A DNA stretch of 62,667 nucleotides, from assembly GCF_014472415.1 (NCBI RefSeq), contig NZ_JACSZV010000040.1, positions 1-62,667 of the forward strand, read 5' to 3'. Made by a program: the position numbers and the translations under genes. The DNA comes from Pseudomonas sp. N40(2020) (lineage in GTDB: Bacteria; Pseudomonadota; Gammaproteobacteria; Pseudomonadales; Pseudomonadaceae). Position 1 is the stretch's first letter; the number at the start of each line of letters is the position of its first letter. Below, piece by piece: positions 25,799 to 33,940 of the stretch. The notes under the pieces are model-generated. The model was not told the DNA's origin and made no database searches. It saw only the letters and a program-made list of their open reading frames with translations.

Positions 25799-26995
25799 AT
25801 GACTTCTCCCTCTACAGAAAAACGCGGCTGGAGCGCGGTGCTTGCCATGTCGTTGGCCGCATTCGCCCTGGTCGCTTCAGAGTTCATGCCCGTCAGCCTG
25901 CTGACGCCCATTGCGGCAGACCTGCACATCACGGAAGGCCAGGCAGGGCAGGGTATTTCCGTGTCCGGTGCCTTTGCATTGATCACAAGCCTGGTCATTG
26001 CATCGATCGCCGCTCGCGTAGAACGCAAGAAGTTGCTGCTGTGTCTGACCTTGCTGATGATCGTGTCAGGCACGGTCGTCGCGCTCGCGCCAGGCTATCC
26101 TTCATTCATGATCGGACGTGCTTTGATCGGCATAGCCATCGGCGGTTTCTGGTCATTGTCGGCGGCGACGGCAATGCGTTTGGTAAAGCCTGATCAAGTT
26201 TCCCGAGCGCTGGCCATCGTCAATGGCGGTAACGCTCTGGCCACGGTAATCGCCGCACCGGCGGGCGCGTTCCTTGGCTCGCTGATAGGCTGGCGCGGCG
26301 CTTTCTTCTGTGTGGTTCCTGTTGCAGTGCTTGCAGCCGTATGGCTGCTGATCAGCCTGCCGTCGTTCAGTGCTGAGCGCCAGGCAGGTAGCGGTAACGT
26401 TCTGCGGCTGATGAAGCAGTTGCCAGTCGCATTGGGAATGGTCGCGGTGAGCGTGTTTTTCATGGGACAGTTCATGCTGTTCACTTATCTGCGGCCATTT
26501 CTTGAGGGCGTGACTGGCGTCAGTGTCTCAACGTTGTCCTTCATGCTGCTGGGGCTGGGACTTGCAGGGTTTATCGGCACCTTTCTGATCGAAAGGTTTA
26601 TGGGGAGCAGCCTGTACCGCACGCTGACAGTTATCCCGCTGATCATGGCTGGCATCGCACTGGCTCTGGTGAACTTCGGCGAATCGCCGGTACTGACCGC
26701 TGTGCTGCTTGGCCTCTGGGGATTGGTCGCTACGGCCGCTCCGGTCGGATGGTGGACATGGCTGGCGAAAACTCTGCCTGATGATGCGGAAGCCGGAGGA
26801 GGCTTGCTTGTGGCCATCGTCCAGTTAGCTATCGCGGGAGGAGCAATCATTGGTGGCCTGGCATTTGATCTGAGCGGTTACAAGGCCACATTCGAGCTCA
26901 GCGCAGCCGTGTTGGTCGCCGCTTCTGCGCTTGCTTGGCTAGCGGGTCGCCATGCCACCGAAGTTCATCTTGTCGGGTCTAACGCGACAGCCTGA
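25799..26995 (+). CDS. MFS exporter, NepI/AraJ-like (DHA1)
   Basis: Drug:H+ antiporter-type transporter of 398 aa with about twelve membrane segments. It resembles E. coli NepI, which exports purine ribonucleosides: shared patterns include FMPVSLLTPIAADL, ITEGQAGQ, GIAIGGFWSLSAATAMRLV, SFLGSLIGWR-type (AFLGSLIGWRGAFF) and the late APVGWWTWLAKTLPDDAE. The substrate is therefore inferred as a nucleoside or similar small metabolite. It is divergent from the AraC gene across about 230 bases and converges with the SRPBCC gene. Confidence 0.85.
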   Translation: MTSPSTEKRGWSAVLAMSLAAFALVASEFMPVSLLTPIAADLHITEGQAGQGISVSGAFALITSLVIASIAARVERKKLLLCLTLLMIVSGTVVALAPGYPSFMIGRALIGIAIGGFWSLSAATAMRLVKPDQVSRALAIVNGGNALATVIAAPAGAFLGSLIGWRGAFFCVVPVAVLAAVWLLISLPSFSAERQAGSGNVLRLMKQLPVALGMVAVSVFFMGQFMLFTYLRPFLEGVTGVSVSTLSFMLLGLGLAGFIGTFLIERFMGSSLYRTLTVIPLIMAGIALALVNFGESPVLTAVLLGLWGLVATAAPVGWWTWLAKTLPDDAEAGGGLLVAIVQLAIAGGAIIGGLAFDLSGYKATFELSAAVLVAASALAWLAGRHATEVHLVGSNATA

Positions 26996-27026
26996 CGAGA
27001 TCGGGAAGGTGGAGTGCACCGATGCA

Positions 27027-27464
27027 TTATTGAGTAAGCAAAGACTGCAAACCCTTGTGACCATCAACGATCAGGCTTCGAATCAACGCCTGATAGTGCT
27101 CGGCGGTATTCGGTTCCTGAAGGTCGAAACATGCTGACCAGGTGACAAGGGTTTGTTCTTGTCCCGTGATCGCTACCAAACGTACCGTTGCGACATAGTT
27201 GTCCAGAGGCAGCGGCGCCTCCTCGATACAGTAGGACAGCGTTAAGGCGCGGTCATCGACCGACAACAGGCGCTCTCTGACAACCGCTCCATCAGTCAGT
27301 GTCAGTTTGCGAACGCAAGCGACTGATCCATCAGGCCCACCTCCTTCGATGCTGCTTTCTGCAATCGAGGGATGCCATTTATGGATCTCACCAAACTGCT
27401 TCACCACACTCCAGACGCGCTGTGCATCGCTGTTCAGGACAGCGGAAAAATCAACCATTGGCAT
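27027..27464 (-). CDS. SRPBCC-family protein (polyketide cyclase-like)
   Basis: START/Bet v1-fold ligand-binding protein of 145 aa. It begins with the family pattern DFSAVLNSDAQRVWSVVKQFGEIHKWHP and ends with a long amphipathic helix (HYQALIRSLIVDGHKGLQSL) that lines the hydrophobic cavity. There is no signal peptide. It is last in a leftward series that includes two NTF2-like proteins, an SDR and an Old Yellow Enzyme, which suggests a shared small-molecule substrate. Its own reaction, if any, is unknown. Confidence 0.85.
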   Translation of the reverse strand: MPMVDFSAVLNSDAQRVWSVVKQFGEIHKWHPSIAESSIEGGGPDGSVACVRKLTLTDGAVVRERLLSVDDRALTLSYCIEEAPLPLDNYVATVRLVAITGQEQTLVTWSACFDLQEPNTAEHYQALIRSLIVDGHKGLQSLLTQ

Positions 27465-27530
27465 TGTCTACACCCTTTAAATGAACAGTTGGTCGATCCC
27501 GGAATCAGGTCCGCCGGGACCGGTTGATGC

Positions 27531-27917
27531 TTACACGTCGAACTGGTGATAAACCTTGGCGATCACCTTCCAGACGCCGTCAATTTTGATCAGCGTCAGG
27601 TAGTCGTTGTAGTCAGCGCCAATCGCATCGTTTTCCATGTCTACACGCACCACAGCGGTGGTCGGCGTGATTGCCAATACGTCGAGCCGGGTGGTGATTT
27701 CGGGTGCACTGCCGTTCTTTTCAACGAAATCAAACAGGTTGTTGATCGGGCCGCCGAGCAACTCTCCATTGGTGAAACCGTACATCACCGCGTGTTCATG
27801 GAAGGCTTGCGCAACGCTTTCAGCACTACCGATCCGGAGACCTTCAACATACTGATTGGCGGTGGCGATGACAGCGTTGTACTCAGCGGTGGGTACTGCT
27901 TTGATATTTTTCGACAT
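27531..27917 (-). CDS. NTF2-like protein (lumazine-binding-like / SnoaL fold), copy 1
   Basis: Protein of 128 aa with the cone-shaped NTF2 fold signatures: N-terminal helix YNAVIATANQYVEGL, ESVAQAFHEHAVMYG, strands around ITPTTAVVRVDMEN and a C-terminal DYLTLIKIDGVWKVIAKVYHQ. AAGGAAAG precedes the ATG. Its neighbour at 27977 is a paralogue. Such proteins are either small isomerases or dehydratases, or ligand-binding accessories. The catalytic residues are not defined here. Confidence 0.82.
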   Translation of the reverse strand: MSKNIKAVPTAEYNAVIATANQYVEGLRIGSAESVAQAFHEHAVMYGFTNGELLGGPINNLFDFVEKNGSAPEITTRLDVLAITPTTAVVRVDMENDAIGADYNDYLTLIKIDGVWKVIAKVYHQFDV

Positions 27918-27976
27918 GGTTCTTTCCTTTCAATGAAGGCGAGCTACAGCGGTTCTGATCAGAACCGCACGCGGCT

Positions 27977-28357
27977 TCATGCACTTGGGTGGGTGTGGTA
28001 GATCTTGCTGACGATTGTCCACTTGCCTTGCACCTTCAGCAGGTTGAAGAAGTCGGTGAAGCGAAATCCGGAAATGTTGTCGGTATCCACTCGGGCACTG
28101 GCTGCGGTGCCGACGATATCGATGCGAACGATTGCGGCTTTGGCTTCGGGAGAGGGGCGGAAGACGTTATCGATGACGTCGTACAGGTTCTGAATCGCGC
28201 CGCCGACGAGCTTGTCGCCGTCAACGCCAAACAGAGTCGCCTGCTCGTTGAATGCAGGCTTCATCAGCGTGCTGTCTGCCTTTGCGCCACCTTCGTTGTA
28301 CTGGTTAAGCACCTCGACGATTGCGTTGTATTCCTGAACGTAAGTTGGAACGGACAT
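27977..28357 (-). CDS. NTF2-like protein (lumazine-binding-like), copy 2
   Basis: Protein of 126 aa in the same family as the next gene: EYNAIVEVLNQYNEGG, LMKPAFNEQATLFGVDGDKL, GGAIQNLYDVID and the terminal FFNLLKVQGKWTIVSKIYHTHP. CAGGAATACATC precedes the ATG. The two copies share order of elements but differ a good deal in sequence, so the duplication is old or they arrived separately. The pair could form a heterodimer; that is speculation. Confidence 0.82.
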   Translation of the reverse strand: MSVPTYVQEYNAIVEVLNQYNEGGAKADSTLMKPAFNEQATLFGVDGDKLVGGAIQNLYDVIDNVFRPSPEAKAAIVRIDIVGTAASARVDTDNISGFRFTDFFNLLKVQGKWTIVSKIYHTHPSA

Positions 28358-28427
28358 GATGTATTCCTGAGTGAATAAATTAACGATGACAGCGAAGCTG
28401 CCGGCGGGCGCGATGACTGAACGACCG

Positions 28428-29171
28428 TCACCAATCCTGGCGGGTCGGCGAGATGATCAAGTCGTTGACGGTGACGTTTTCCGGTTGGTTGAGTGCGTAA
28501 ATCACCGCTCGGGCGATATCGTCAGGGGCGATGGCGATCCGGTTCAGTTCCTTGGCAGCCTTGCGCCCCTCGGGGTCACTGACCTTGTCGGCCCAACCCG
28601 TATTGATCACGCCAGGGCTGACGGTATTGACGCGGATGCCATGCTGCACGCCAAGCTCCTTGCGCATGGACTCGGTCATGGCCTGAACGAAAAACTTGGT
28701 AGCGCTGTAAACACCTGCGGCCTGTCCGACCTGGTGGCCCGCAACGGAATCCATATTGAGGATCTGCCCGGACTTGTGCTCCAGCATCAACGGCAGCACC
28801 GCCGCAATAGCGTTGAGGTAACCTTTGATATTTACATCGATCATCTTTTCCCAATCGTGCACAGCCAGATCGACCCAGTTTGAGAACAGCATCAGCCCGG
28901 CGTTGTTCACCAGAATGTCGACGGTGCCGTAAGTTTCCCGGGCAAACCTGGCGAGTGCCTGGGTTTGATCCGGTTGAGTTACGTCAGTGGTAAAAGCGAC
29001 CACCTCACTTCCGGCCTTGCGCAGTTCGCAGACGAAGGATTCCAGGCCTTTTTCATCGAGTGCGGCGGCAACGACACGTACACCGTGTGCTGCCAGCGCG
29101 CGGGTGGTTGCCGCGCCGATACCGGAGGATGCGCCGGTGACGATGGCGACCTTGTTTTGCAAATAATTCAT
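28428..29171 (-). CDS. Short-chain dehydrogenase/reductase
   Basis: Classical SDR of 247 aa. The NAD(P) site is TGASSGIGAATTRALA near the start, NNAG follows in DILVNNAGLMLF, and the catalytic Tyr and Lys are in YSATKFFVQAMT with a Ser upstream (NMDSVAGHQ). The C-terminal IAPDDIARAVIYAL is common in the family. I start it at the ATG at 29171, seven bases after a GAGG site; a GTG two codons earlier is possible. It is codirectional with, and 73 bases after, the Old Yellow Enzyme gene, which suggests successive reductions of one carbonyl compound. Confidence 0.9.
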   Translation of the reverse strand: MNYLQNKVAIVTGASSGIGAATTRALAAHGVRVVAAALDEKGLESFVCELRKAGSEVVAFTTDVTQPDQTQALARFARETYGTVDILVNNAGLMLFSNWVDLAVHDWEKMIDVNIKGYLNAIAAVLPLMLEHKSGQILNMDSVAGHQVGQAAGVYSATKFFVQAMTESMRKELGVQHGIRVNTVSPGVINTGWADKVSDPEGRKAAKELNRIAIAPDDIARAVIYALNQPENVTVNDLIISPTRQDW

Positions 29172-29244
29172 GCTCACACCTCTTTGCGGGAATGCGATTG
29201 CGGTCCCTGCGCCTTGCTTGGCGAAGGAAATGGCTACTCAGGAC

Positions 29245-30348
29245 TCAAGCGTTAGCGGTTGGCCAATCGATGTAACCTTTGGCGCCACCGCCGTAGTAGC
29301 TTTCGCGTGGCGCGATGGTCAGCTCGATGCCGCGACGCAGGCGCTCCACGAGATCGGGGTTGGAAATGAACAATCGACCAAACGCCACCGCGTCAATCCG
29401 GCCCTGCGCCCGACGCTCGAGTGCCATCGCCAGGTCGTAGTTGTTATTGCCGATGAACGCCCCTGCAAACTGCGCACTCAATGCGTCCAGATCCACATCG
29501 TCAGGGACCGTGCGAGAAGTGGCCGTGGCGCCTTCAACGAAATGCAGGTAGGCCAGATTGAAGTTATTGAGTTGCTGGATCAGGTAACCGTAAGTCGCCA
29601 TGACGTTGCTGTCGGGAGGCGTATTACCGGCATCCGGCGTAACGGGCGAAAGGCGAATACCGACACGCTCGTTGCCCCAGATCGACACCACGGCCTCGGT
29701 CACTTCCAGCGTCAGTCGAGCGCGGTTCTCGATGGAGCCGCCGTATTGGTCGGTGCGTTGATTGGTGGAATCGCGCAGAAACTGATCGAGCAGATAGCTG
29801 TTGGCGGAATGGACCTCCACGCCATCGAAACCGGCCCGTTTGGCATTCTCTGCAGCCAGTTTGTATTGCTCGATGATGCCGGGAATCTCCGAGGTCTCAA
29901 GCGCACGAGGCATCGACACCTCGACAAAGCCCTTTTCGGTGTAAGTGCTACCTTCAGCCTTGATAGCCGAAGGCGCCACGGGTGCATCGCCGTTGGGCTG
30001 TAACTCGACGCTGGAAAAACGCCCCACGTGCCACAACTGGCTGACGATTTTGCCCCCCGCCGCGTGCACGGCGTCGGTGACTTTTTTCCAGCCGGCGACC
30101 TGTTCTTGCGACCAGATACCCGGCGTCATGGCATAGCCACGCCCTTGAGCGGAAATATTCGTCGCCTCGGCAATGATCAGGCCGGCGCTGGCACGCTGAG
30201 CGTAATAAGTCGCATGCATTTCATTAGGTACGCCGTCGTCAGCCATTCGGCTGCGTGTCACAGGTGCCATGACAATTCGGTTGGCCAATTGAAGCGCGCC
30301 CATTTGCATGGGGGAAAAAAGATCGGTTTCAAAGCCAATATCAGTCAT
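29245..30348 (-). CDS. Old Yellow Enzyme family alkene reductase (NemA-like)
   Basis: FMN-dependent ene-reductase of 367 aa, likely reducing activated C=C bonds or nitro compounds in the cytoplasm. Features are the N-terminal FSPMQMGALQLANRIVMAPVTR-type barrel opening, WHVGRFSS, the substrate-binding His and Asn in VEVHSANSYLLDQFL, then RTDQYGGSIENRARL and, near the end, AFGRLFISNPDLVERL. CTGGAGATTTT precedes the ATG. A NemR-like palindrome sits 17 bases upstream, which suggests induction by reactive electrophiles. Confidence 0.92.
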   Translation of the reverse strand: MTDIGFETDLFSPMQMGALQLANRIVMAPVTRSRMADDGVPNEMHATYYAQRASAGLIIAEATNISAQGRGYAMTPGIWSQEQVAGWKKVTDAVHAAGGKIVSQLWHVGRFSSVELQPNGDAPVAPSAIKAEGSTYTEKGFVEVSMPRALETSEIPGIIEQYKLAAENAKRAGFDGVEVHSANSYLLDQFLRDSTNQRTDQYGGSIENRARLTLEVTEAVVSIWGNERVGIRLSPVTPDAGNTPPDSNVMATYGYLIQQLNNFNLAYLHFVEGATATSRTVPDDVDLDALSAQFAGAFIGNNNYDLAMALERRAQGRIDAVAFGRLFISNPDLVERLRRGIELTIAPRESYYGGGAKGYIDWPTANA

Positions 30349-30364
30349 AAAATCTCCAGTTAAT

Positions 30365-30379
30365 TAGACCGGTCGTCTA
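30365..30379. promoter_or_regulatory. NemR/TetR-type operator candidate upstream of the ene-reductase
   Basis: TAGACCGGTCGTCTA has inverted arms TAGAC/GTCTA around CGGTC. It resembles the binding site of the TetR-family repressor NemR, which controls nemA in E. coli. It lies between the start codon at 30348 and the symporter gene upstream. No tetR-type gene lies in the window, so the repressor would be encoded elsewhere. Confidence 0.5.
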
Positions 30380-30455
30380 GTGAGGTGCTAAATAAAAACG
30401 CCTCTATGCCAGCAGGCGCTTACTCGTGATCTGCCATTCTTTGCGCCGCCAGCGC

Positions 30456-31712
30456 TTAGCCGCATGCTGCTGGGTGAGTCCCTGAAGGTTCCAGTTCGAC
30501 CTTTTCCCACTTGGCGATCACCAGCGGCGCAATGGCATTACCCAATACATTCAACGTGGTAGTGCCGCTGTCGATAATCCTGAAAATGCCGGCGATCAAT
30601 GCCACACCCTCCAATGGAAGACCGGCAGATGCCAATGTGGCGGACAAGATGATGATGGCAAACCCCGGCACTCCTGCCGCACCCTTTGAGGTCAGCACCA
30701 TCGTCACCACCAGCAGGATCTGCTGGGACAGCGACAAGTCGATGCCATAAAGTTGCGCCACAAAGATCGTCGCCACCCCGAGAAAAATCGACGCACCATC
30801 GAGATTGAACGCATAACCCACCGGCACCACGAAACTGACGATCCTGCGTGGTACACCGTAGCTCTCCAGCTTGGTCATCAATTGCGGCATGACGGCTGCT
30901 GAGGCGGCACTCGAAAACGCGAGGATCAGTTCATTGCGGAAGTACCGGATCAATTTGAAAATGTTTTCGCCAATCAAGTAGCAAATGCCACCCAGCACGA
31001 CCAGTGCGAAAGCAATCAGCGCCAGATATACAACAGCAATCAACTTGAGCAGGGGCAACAGTGAGGCGAAACCGAACGTCGCCACGGTCGCGCCGATCAT
31101 GCCAAACACCCCGATCGGCGCGTAGGCCATGACGAGGGAGACAACCTTGAACATCGCGTCCGAAATACTTTGAACCAGTGCGATGACGGGTGCGCTTTTG
31201 TCTTTCGGTAACGCATTCAATGCCAAGCCGAAAAGAACGGCAAAAAACAGCACTGACAGCAACTTCGCCTCCGACATCGCCACCAATATGTTGTCTGGAA
31301 CGATGTTCTGCAAAATGACCAGAGCCCCTTTGGACGGCTCCATGTTGATGGCTGCAGAGTTGTGTGAGACGCCTGAAATGTCGGTACCTGTTCCGGGTTC
31401 GAAGAGGTTCGCAAAACACAACCCTATAACGATCGCCAGCGCGGTAATCGCAAAGAAGTAGCCGAGCGACTTAATGCCCATACGGCCAAACGACTTGCTG
31501 TCTCCACCGCCAGCAATACCCAGGATCATGCAACAGAACACAATCGGCACAACCACCATCTTCATCATCTTGATGAAGATGTCGCCGAGTGGCTTCAGAA
31601 TCTCTGCGCTGACCCATGTTTGATATTGCGGATGCGTATTGAAGTACCAACCTACAAGCACGCCAAGCAGCAGCCCGGCAACGATTTGCCACACCAGGGG
31701 AATACGTTTCAT
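30456..31712 (-). CDS. Dicarboxylate/amino acid:cation symporter (DAACS, GltP/DctA-like)
   Basis: Inner-membrane symporter of 418 aa for dicarboxylates or acidic amino acids. Family signatures are the serine-rich re-entrant loop SSAASAAVMPQLM, the NLDGASIF segment, TSKGAAGVPGFAI, and the late RIIDSGTTTLNVLGNAIAPL with the substrate-binding Asp and Asn/Thr residues. The start at 31712 (MKRIPLVWQIVAGLLLG) matches family N-termini; the frame is open 58 codons further without homology. It sits between the VOC and ene-reductase genes, so it may import a substrate of this cluster. Confidence 0.9.
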   Translation of the reverse strand: MKRIPLVWQIVAGLLLGVLVGWYFNTHPQYQTWVSAEILKPLGDIFIKMMKMVVVPIVFCCMILGIAGGGDSKSFGRMGIKSLGYFFAITALAIVIGLCFANLFEPGTGTDISGVSHNSAAINMEPSKGALVILQNIVPDNILVAMSEAKLLSVLFFAVLFGLALNALPKDKSAPVIALVQSISDAMFKVVSLVMAYAPIGVFGMIGATVATFGFASLLPLLKLIAVVYLALIAFALVVLGGICYLIGENIFKLIRYFRNELILAFSSAASAAVMPQLMTKLESYGVPRRIVSFVVPVGYAFNLDGASIFLGVATIFVAQLYGIDLSLSQQILLVVTMVLTSKGAAGVPGFAIIILSATLASAGLPLEGVALIAGIFRIIDSGTTTLNVLGNAIAPLVIAKWEKVELEPSGTHPAACG

Positions 31713-31825
31713 GTCTAGCCTTCTTGTTGGAATGAAAGGTCTGCGTCTATTCGCAGTTGCTAGAGTCATGAGCTTCCAGCTCACTTGAGATCCAATGGCA
31801 CAACACAGTTGTGCCATTGATGTGC

Positions 31826-32251
31826 TTATTTCGCGAAGAGCTGGCTCATATCCTTGAATGCCTTGAACTCCAAAGCGTTGCCGCATGGATCAAACAGAAA
31901 CATGGTGGCTTGCTCGCCCACCTGGCCTTTGAAGCGAATGTACGGTTCGATCACAAACTCGGTGCCGAAAGACTTGAGGCGCTCGGCCAGCGCTTCCCAT
32001 TGCTCCCAACCCAGGATGATGCCGAAGTGCGGAACGGGAACATCGTGACCATCGACCGGATTGCTGTGAACGCTCTCTTGTGAGGCGGTTTTCGGGTGCT
32101 CGTGGATCACCAGTTGGTGACCATAGAAGTCGAAATCGACCCACTGGCTGCTTGAGCGTCCTTCCTCAAGACCCAAAACCTCACCGTAAAAGGTCCGCGC
32201 TGAAGCCAGGTTGTAAACAGGGATTGCAAGGTGGAAAGGCGAGAGGCTCAT
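31826..32251 (-). CDS. VOC-family (glyoxalase/dioxygenase fold) protein
   Basis: Metal-binding-fold protein of 141 aa. The first module opens FHLAIPVYNLASARTFYGEVLGLEEG and the second has VPHFGIILGWEQWEALAERL. The end reads MFLFDPCGNALEFKAF, where the Glu and two His residues (HLAI, VPHFG) are at the usual metal positions. Such proteins include glyoxalase-like lyases and ring-cleavage dioxygenases. The start at 32251 (MSLSPFHLAIP) was chosen from homology. It is divergent from the LysR gene at 32406 across an AT-rich 150-base promoter region and is the likely first target of that regulator. Confidence 0.87.
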   Translation of the reverse strand: MSLSPFHLAIPVYNLASARTFYGEVLGLEEGRSSSQWVDFDFYGHQLVIHEHPKTASQESVHSNPVDGHDVPVPHFGIILGWEQWEALAERLKSFGTEFVIEPYIRFKGQVGEQATMFLFDPCGNALEFKAFKDMSQLFAK

Positions 32252-32405
32252 CAGAACTCCAAATATTTTTTGTTGGTTGGCGAACATTCCCACCGGCATG
32301 GGCTGTCAGGATTCAGCCGTTGTCGGGGATGGGAAGCATCGTAGGTCGTATAACCAAACATAAAAATCAATATATATTTCTTAGAAAAACAATTAATATT
32401 TGTGA

Positions 32406-33281
32406 ATGATCAAAGAACTGAAAACACTCATCGCTGTGGCGCGGGAAGGCACTTTTGCCGCTGCCGGCAACAAGATCGGCCTCACTCAGGCGGCCGTCAG
32501 CGCACAGATCCAGCGCCTGGAGGCTGAGCTCGGTTTCGAAATTTTCGACAGAAAAGGGCGCACAGCCCACCTCAACAAAATGGGCCAGCAAATACTCCTG
32601 CAAGCGCAAGAGCTGCTCAGACTTTATGAAAGTCTGGGCTCAACGACTGTGGGGCAACCTCCAAGCGTGCTGGTGAACATTGGTGCTATCGCGTCCGTAC
32701 AGCGTTCCTGTCTGCCCGATGCGCTGGCCAAATTTCACCAGCAATGTCCGCAGTGCCGCACGCGTGTCATTCCTGGGTTGTCGATGGAGTTGGTGAACCT
32801 CGTCGATGCCGGCGAGATCGACATGGCCGCTATCATTCGCCCTCCGTTTTCACTACAAAGCGATCTGCGCTGGACGACGTTGGCGCTTGAGCCTTACCGT
32901 CTGATCGTGCCGCGCGATGTGCCCGGTGAGGACTGGTCGAAACTGCTTTCCAGCCAGCCATTCATTCGTTATGACCGATCATCATTCGGCGGCCGACAGG
33001 TCGATCGCTTCCTGCGACAGATGCATTTCAACCTGCATGAAGTTTGCGAACTGGATGAGTTGGAGGCCATCGTCAAACTGGTCGAAAACGGCGTTGGCGT
33101 TGCGCTGGTACCGCAAACTACTCCGAATCCTGAATGGCCAGCAGGTGTCCGGGCACTCGACCTGGGCGTGCACACATTTCACCGTGATATCGGATTGATA
33201 CATCGATCTCGCCGAAGCTTTACTGAATCTGTGCGGACACTGGCTGACCTGATCAGTGATCAATTCAAGCGTGGCTTTTAA
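32406..33281 (+). CDS. LysR-type transcriptional regulator
   Basis: Regulator of 291 aa. Its winged helix-turn-helix covers residues 1-60 (MIKELKTLIAVAREGTFAAA, IGLTQAAVSAQIQRLEAEL). An effector-binding domain follows, with LVDAGEIDMAAIIRPPFSL and LVENGVGVALVPQTT. Its promoter region (about 32340-32405) is very AT-rich and shared with the divergent VOC gene. By position it should control the leftward VOC-symporter-reductase series. Its last codons overlap the end of a LysR remnant on the opposite strand. Confidence 0.9.
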   Translation: MIKELKTLIAVAREGTFAAAGNKIGLTQAAVSAQIQRLEAELGFEIFDRKGRTAHLNKMGQQILLQAQELLRLYESLGSTTVGQPPSVLVNIGAIASVQRSCLPDALAKFHQQCPQCRTRVIPGLSMELVNLVDAGEIDMAAIIRPPFSLQSDLRWTTLALEPYRLIVPRDVPGEDWSKLLSSQPFIRYDRSSFGGRQVDRFLRQMHFNLHEVCELDELEAIVKLVENGVGVALVPQTTPNPEWPAGVRALDLGVHTFHRDIGLIHRSRRSFTESVRTLADLISDQFKRGF

Positions 33282-33409
33282 CGAAGAGAGTTTTTCTCCA
33301 ATGACCGCTGGGGTTCCAGCCAGTCAGAATGAAGCTGCGCAAAACGCTCTTGCAGCCATTCAATGAAAACTTGAACCTGTGGGGCCAGATGCGTCCGGCT
33401 CGTGTTGAC
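33278..33409 (-). pseudogene. C-terminal remnant of a LysR-type regulator
   Basis: On the leftward strand, in the frame not used by the GFA gene, the sequence reads RTHLAPQVQVFIEWLQERF and continues AQLHSDWLEPQ to a stop at 33278. This is the typical C-terminal helix and tail of a LysR regulator. No other part of that protein is present. The remnant begins inside the 3' end of the GFA gene at about 33409, so a deletion or recombination joined the two genes. It is distinct from the intact LysR gene that ends at 33281 on the other strand. Confidence 0.6.
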
Positions 33410-33836
33410 TGATGGCCAAGGCAAAGTCTTCGGGAGTTGGGCTTTCCGGCCACTGGGCTACACCTTCAGGCAACGAAATCCAGGGCTGTTTACGCTTGGT
33501 CCAGATGTGTGCCAAGGGCTTCAAACGATCCGCGCCGTGGAGTACGCTGGCCCGCAATACACGCATGCCTGGAGCCGCGTCAGTCTCATTGAACAGCCGG
33601 GTGAAACACTTGCCGCATGCGTACTCGGTCGACGTACGCCCATCCGTTGCATGGATATAAGTGAGCATCCTTCCCGAAGCCTCAATCGCCTGAGCGGGAC
33701 AGAGCATATGCAATGCGAACGCACTGCCGCTCCATCGCTGGCAGTTCAGGCAGTGGCATGCATATATAGGCGGAAGTGCTTCAATCTGCATTTGAAGATG
33801 CACTTGTCCGCATCGGCATTGGCCGGTGAAACCCAT
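33360..33836 (-). CDS. GFA-family protein (glutathione-dependent formaldehyde-activating/CENP-V fold)
   Basis: Zinc-binding protein of 158 aa. The cysteine ligands are visible in order: QCRCGQVH (C7, C9), ACHCLNCQ (about 28-33) and ACGKCF (about 74-77). The fold carries glutathione adducts in the best-known member, but most paralogues have unknown roles. The usual end of the domain, QWPESPTPEDFALAI, is followed by 15 residues (QHEPDASGPTGSSFH) that come from reading out of frame through a LysR gene remnant, so the C-terminus is probably replaced. It is divergent from the LysR gene at 33941. Confidence 0.85.
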   Translation of the reverse strand: MGFTGQCRCGQVHLQMQIEALPPIYACHCLNCQRWSGSAFALHMLCPAQAIEASGRMLTYIHATDGRTSTEYACGKCFTRLFNETDAAPGMRVLRASVLHGADRLKPLAHIWTKRKQPWISLPEGVAQWPESPTPEDFALAISQHEPDASGPTGSSFH

Positions 33837-33940
33837 GATGTTGCTCCTTATAATGCTGCGCTACGAGTCAGGGGTTCATCATCCATGCTTCTCGAATCCA
33901 CCAGAAGACAATTAATGGAGCAACCGTTGGTACGGAATAG

